Program-made: the position numbers and the translations under genes | Notes under the pieces: generated by a model | The model's input: the letters and a program-made list of their open reading frames with translations, nothing else | Told to the model about the DNA's origin: nothing | The model's database searches: none | In this document: positions 63,043 to 64,000 of the stretch, in pieces | How the letters are laid out: every line of letters starts with the position of its first letter | Position numbering within the stretch: the stretch's first letter is position 1 | Origin: Farysia itapuensis | Taxonomy: Eukaryota > Basidiomycota > Ustilaginomycetes > Ustilaginales > Ustilaginaceae | Assembly: GCA_023212645.1 (NCBI GenBank) | Contig: JALBYC010000027.1 | Location: 62,001-126,000 of the forward strand | Direction: 5' to 3' | DNA length: 64,000 nucleotides

Positions 63043-64000
63043 ATGTCGAGCTTTGCCCAGCTGAAAGAGCTGGCACAGAAGCGAGCCGAGACCGAACAAC
63101 ATGCCATCAATAAGGAACGAGAACGACAGGAGAGAGATGCTGCAGCCAAAAGAGCGGCCAGAGAGGAGCAAGAAAAAGCTCAGAGAGAGCGCGAGCGCAA
63201 GATCATCGTTCAAAAGATGGCACGACAGAAAGAGGAGGCAGCTCTTGAGAAGTCCAAAAGAGAACAAGCAATCAAGTCGCAACAGGAAAGTCTCGGTCCA
63301 GAAGATAGGCCGAGAGCATCAGCTGCGGAAATTGACGCTATGCTTTCGGTGAAGCGGAAAGCTGGACGCCCTGGTTCGACGCAAAAAGTCGACCTTTCAG
63401 ACCCGATTTCTTCCCCACACGGTGGATCGCCTGCGCCGCGGAAAAGAAAGCAGAAGGATGACTTTGTCGGCAATCGATTTGACGACACTGAACGGAGCAG
63501 GTCAGCAAAGAGCTCGGCTCCTGCTACCCGGAAGAAGGCTGTGCCGCTGACTCGGGAGGAAAAGCAGGCGATCAAGAGAGCTAGAGAATTCGGCAGCGTG
63601 CCACGCAGCAGTGTATCTCAAAAGGTCGCTTATACTCCCTCGCGCGATGAGATGAGGACTCAGCGACCCAAAAGCAACGGCTTGTTAGCACTGGGAACGA
63701 AGAAGCGCGACCAAAGATCCATTGACGAGATCGAAAGAGATCTGAGAAAGCTCAAGGAGGAGTCATCCAGCTCGTCCAAGAGCCGCTCCCATGCCGAAAT
63801 GGAAAGGGAAGCCGCTCTGCTTCGACGGCAGAGGGCTATGGCAGAGAAACGGAGGGCAGACTCGCGGGCGCGCGAATCGACCTCTCGCGATGGTCCTGAA
63901 GGGATGAGCGAGGACGATCTGTTCGGAGGTGAAAGCGAACAGGAGAGGAGAACTCCAATACCAAAAAAGCCACATGGATCTGCCAGCGCTTCGCCCCTCA
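63043..64000 (+). CDS. SPT2-like chromatin protein, 5' part (runs off window)
   Basis: An open frame from the ATG at 63043 (CGACATGTCG) to the window end, 319 codons with no stop. The N-terminus (MSSFAQLKELAQKRAETEQH) leads into a long charged helix of Lys/Arg/Glu heptads, likely coiled coil. Basic patches and acidic segments follow, with SIDEIERDLRKLKEE, which resembles the SPT2 C-terminal signature (EEI-x-RDL). SPT2 proteins bind H3-H4 and act in transcription-coupled histone handling. The C-terminal part (beyond 64000) is needed to confirm. Other charged nuclear proteins remain possible. Divergent from PRMT5. Confidence 0.7.
   Translation, partial: MSSFAQLKELAQKRAETEQHAINKERERQERDAAAKRAAREEQEKAQRERERKIIVQKMARQKEEAALEKSKREQAIKSQQESLGPEDRPRASAAEIDAMLSVKRKAGRPGSTQKVDLSDPISSPHGGSPAPRKRKQKDDFVGNRFDDTERSRSAKSSAPATRKKAVPLTREEKQAIKRAREFGSVPRSSVSQKVAYTPSRDEMRTQRPKSNGLLALGTKKRDQRSIDEIERDLRKLKEESSSSSKSRSHAEMEREAALLRRQRAMAEKRRADSRARESTSRDGPEGMSEDDLFGGESEQERRTPIPKKPHGSASASPL

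Overview
The window is a compact stretch of a basidiomycete genome, most likely a smut fungus (Ustilaginales, close to Ustilago/Sporisorium/Pseudozyma). The evidence is long uninterrupted ORFs, few short GT-AG introns (eight of 63-75 nt and one of 288 nt), and an Urbs1-type two-finger iron GATA factor. Long Ser/Pro/Gln-rich disordered tails also fit. No bacterial, viral, transposon, CRISPR or tRNA signal was seen. Species-level placement is inference.

Layout. 1-5 kb: 3' part of glycogen synthase, a mitochondrial-type orphan protein, and the lariat debranching enzyme DBR1. 5-14 kb: a 1600-aa SH3/Ras-association polarity scaffold (Tea4/Bud14 type), a La-motif protein, and a small secreted/ER thioredoxin-fold protein with a CKHC active site. 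14-21 kb: a four-exon PBDC1/Ypl225w (eEF1A chaperone) gene, the Golgi GDP-mannose transporter, CDC48, and SHR3. 21-24.5 kb: AP-3 sigma, mitoferrin, and ribosomal protein uS13 (RPS18). 24.5-26.3 kb is gene-poor.

26-38.8 kb: a TMEM135-like membrane protein, pyruvate carboxylase, a possible small mitochondrial protein, an Urbs1-like iron GATA factor (two zinc fingers around a C-x5-C-x8-C-x2-C motif), and medium-chain acyl-CoA dehydrogenase. 39-46 kb: a DHA1-type MFS exporter downstream of ornithine decarboxylase, a gene-poor 2 kb, and delta-12 fatty-acid desaturase. 46-64 kb: GPATCH1-like G-patch protein, an orphan protein, a large forkhead factor, a tail-anchored protein with a split CS/p23 domain, PRMT5, and the 5' part of an SPT2-like chromatin gene.

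Most genes are housekeeping and independent, with no biosynthetic cluster. Points worth a second look: (i) introns at the same codon position in both zinc fingers of the Urbs1-like gene, the first frame-preserving, plus His-rich tracts and a cluster of GATAA sites upstream; (ii) several upstream ORFs, including two AUG-stop elements, before ornithine decarboxylase; (iii) the tail-anchored split-CS protein; (iv) the secreted CKHC thioredoxin; (v) the long first intron of RPS18. I did not find a clear multi-gene undescribed system. Where several in-frame starts exist I chose the first well-placed ATG by hand; transcript data would settle these.
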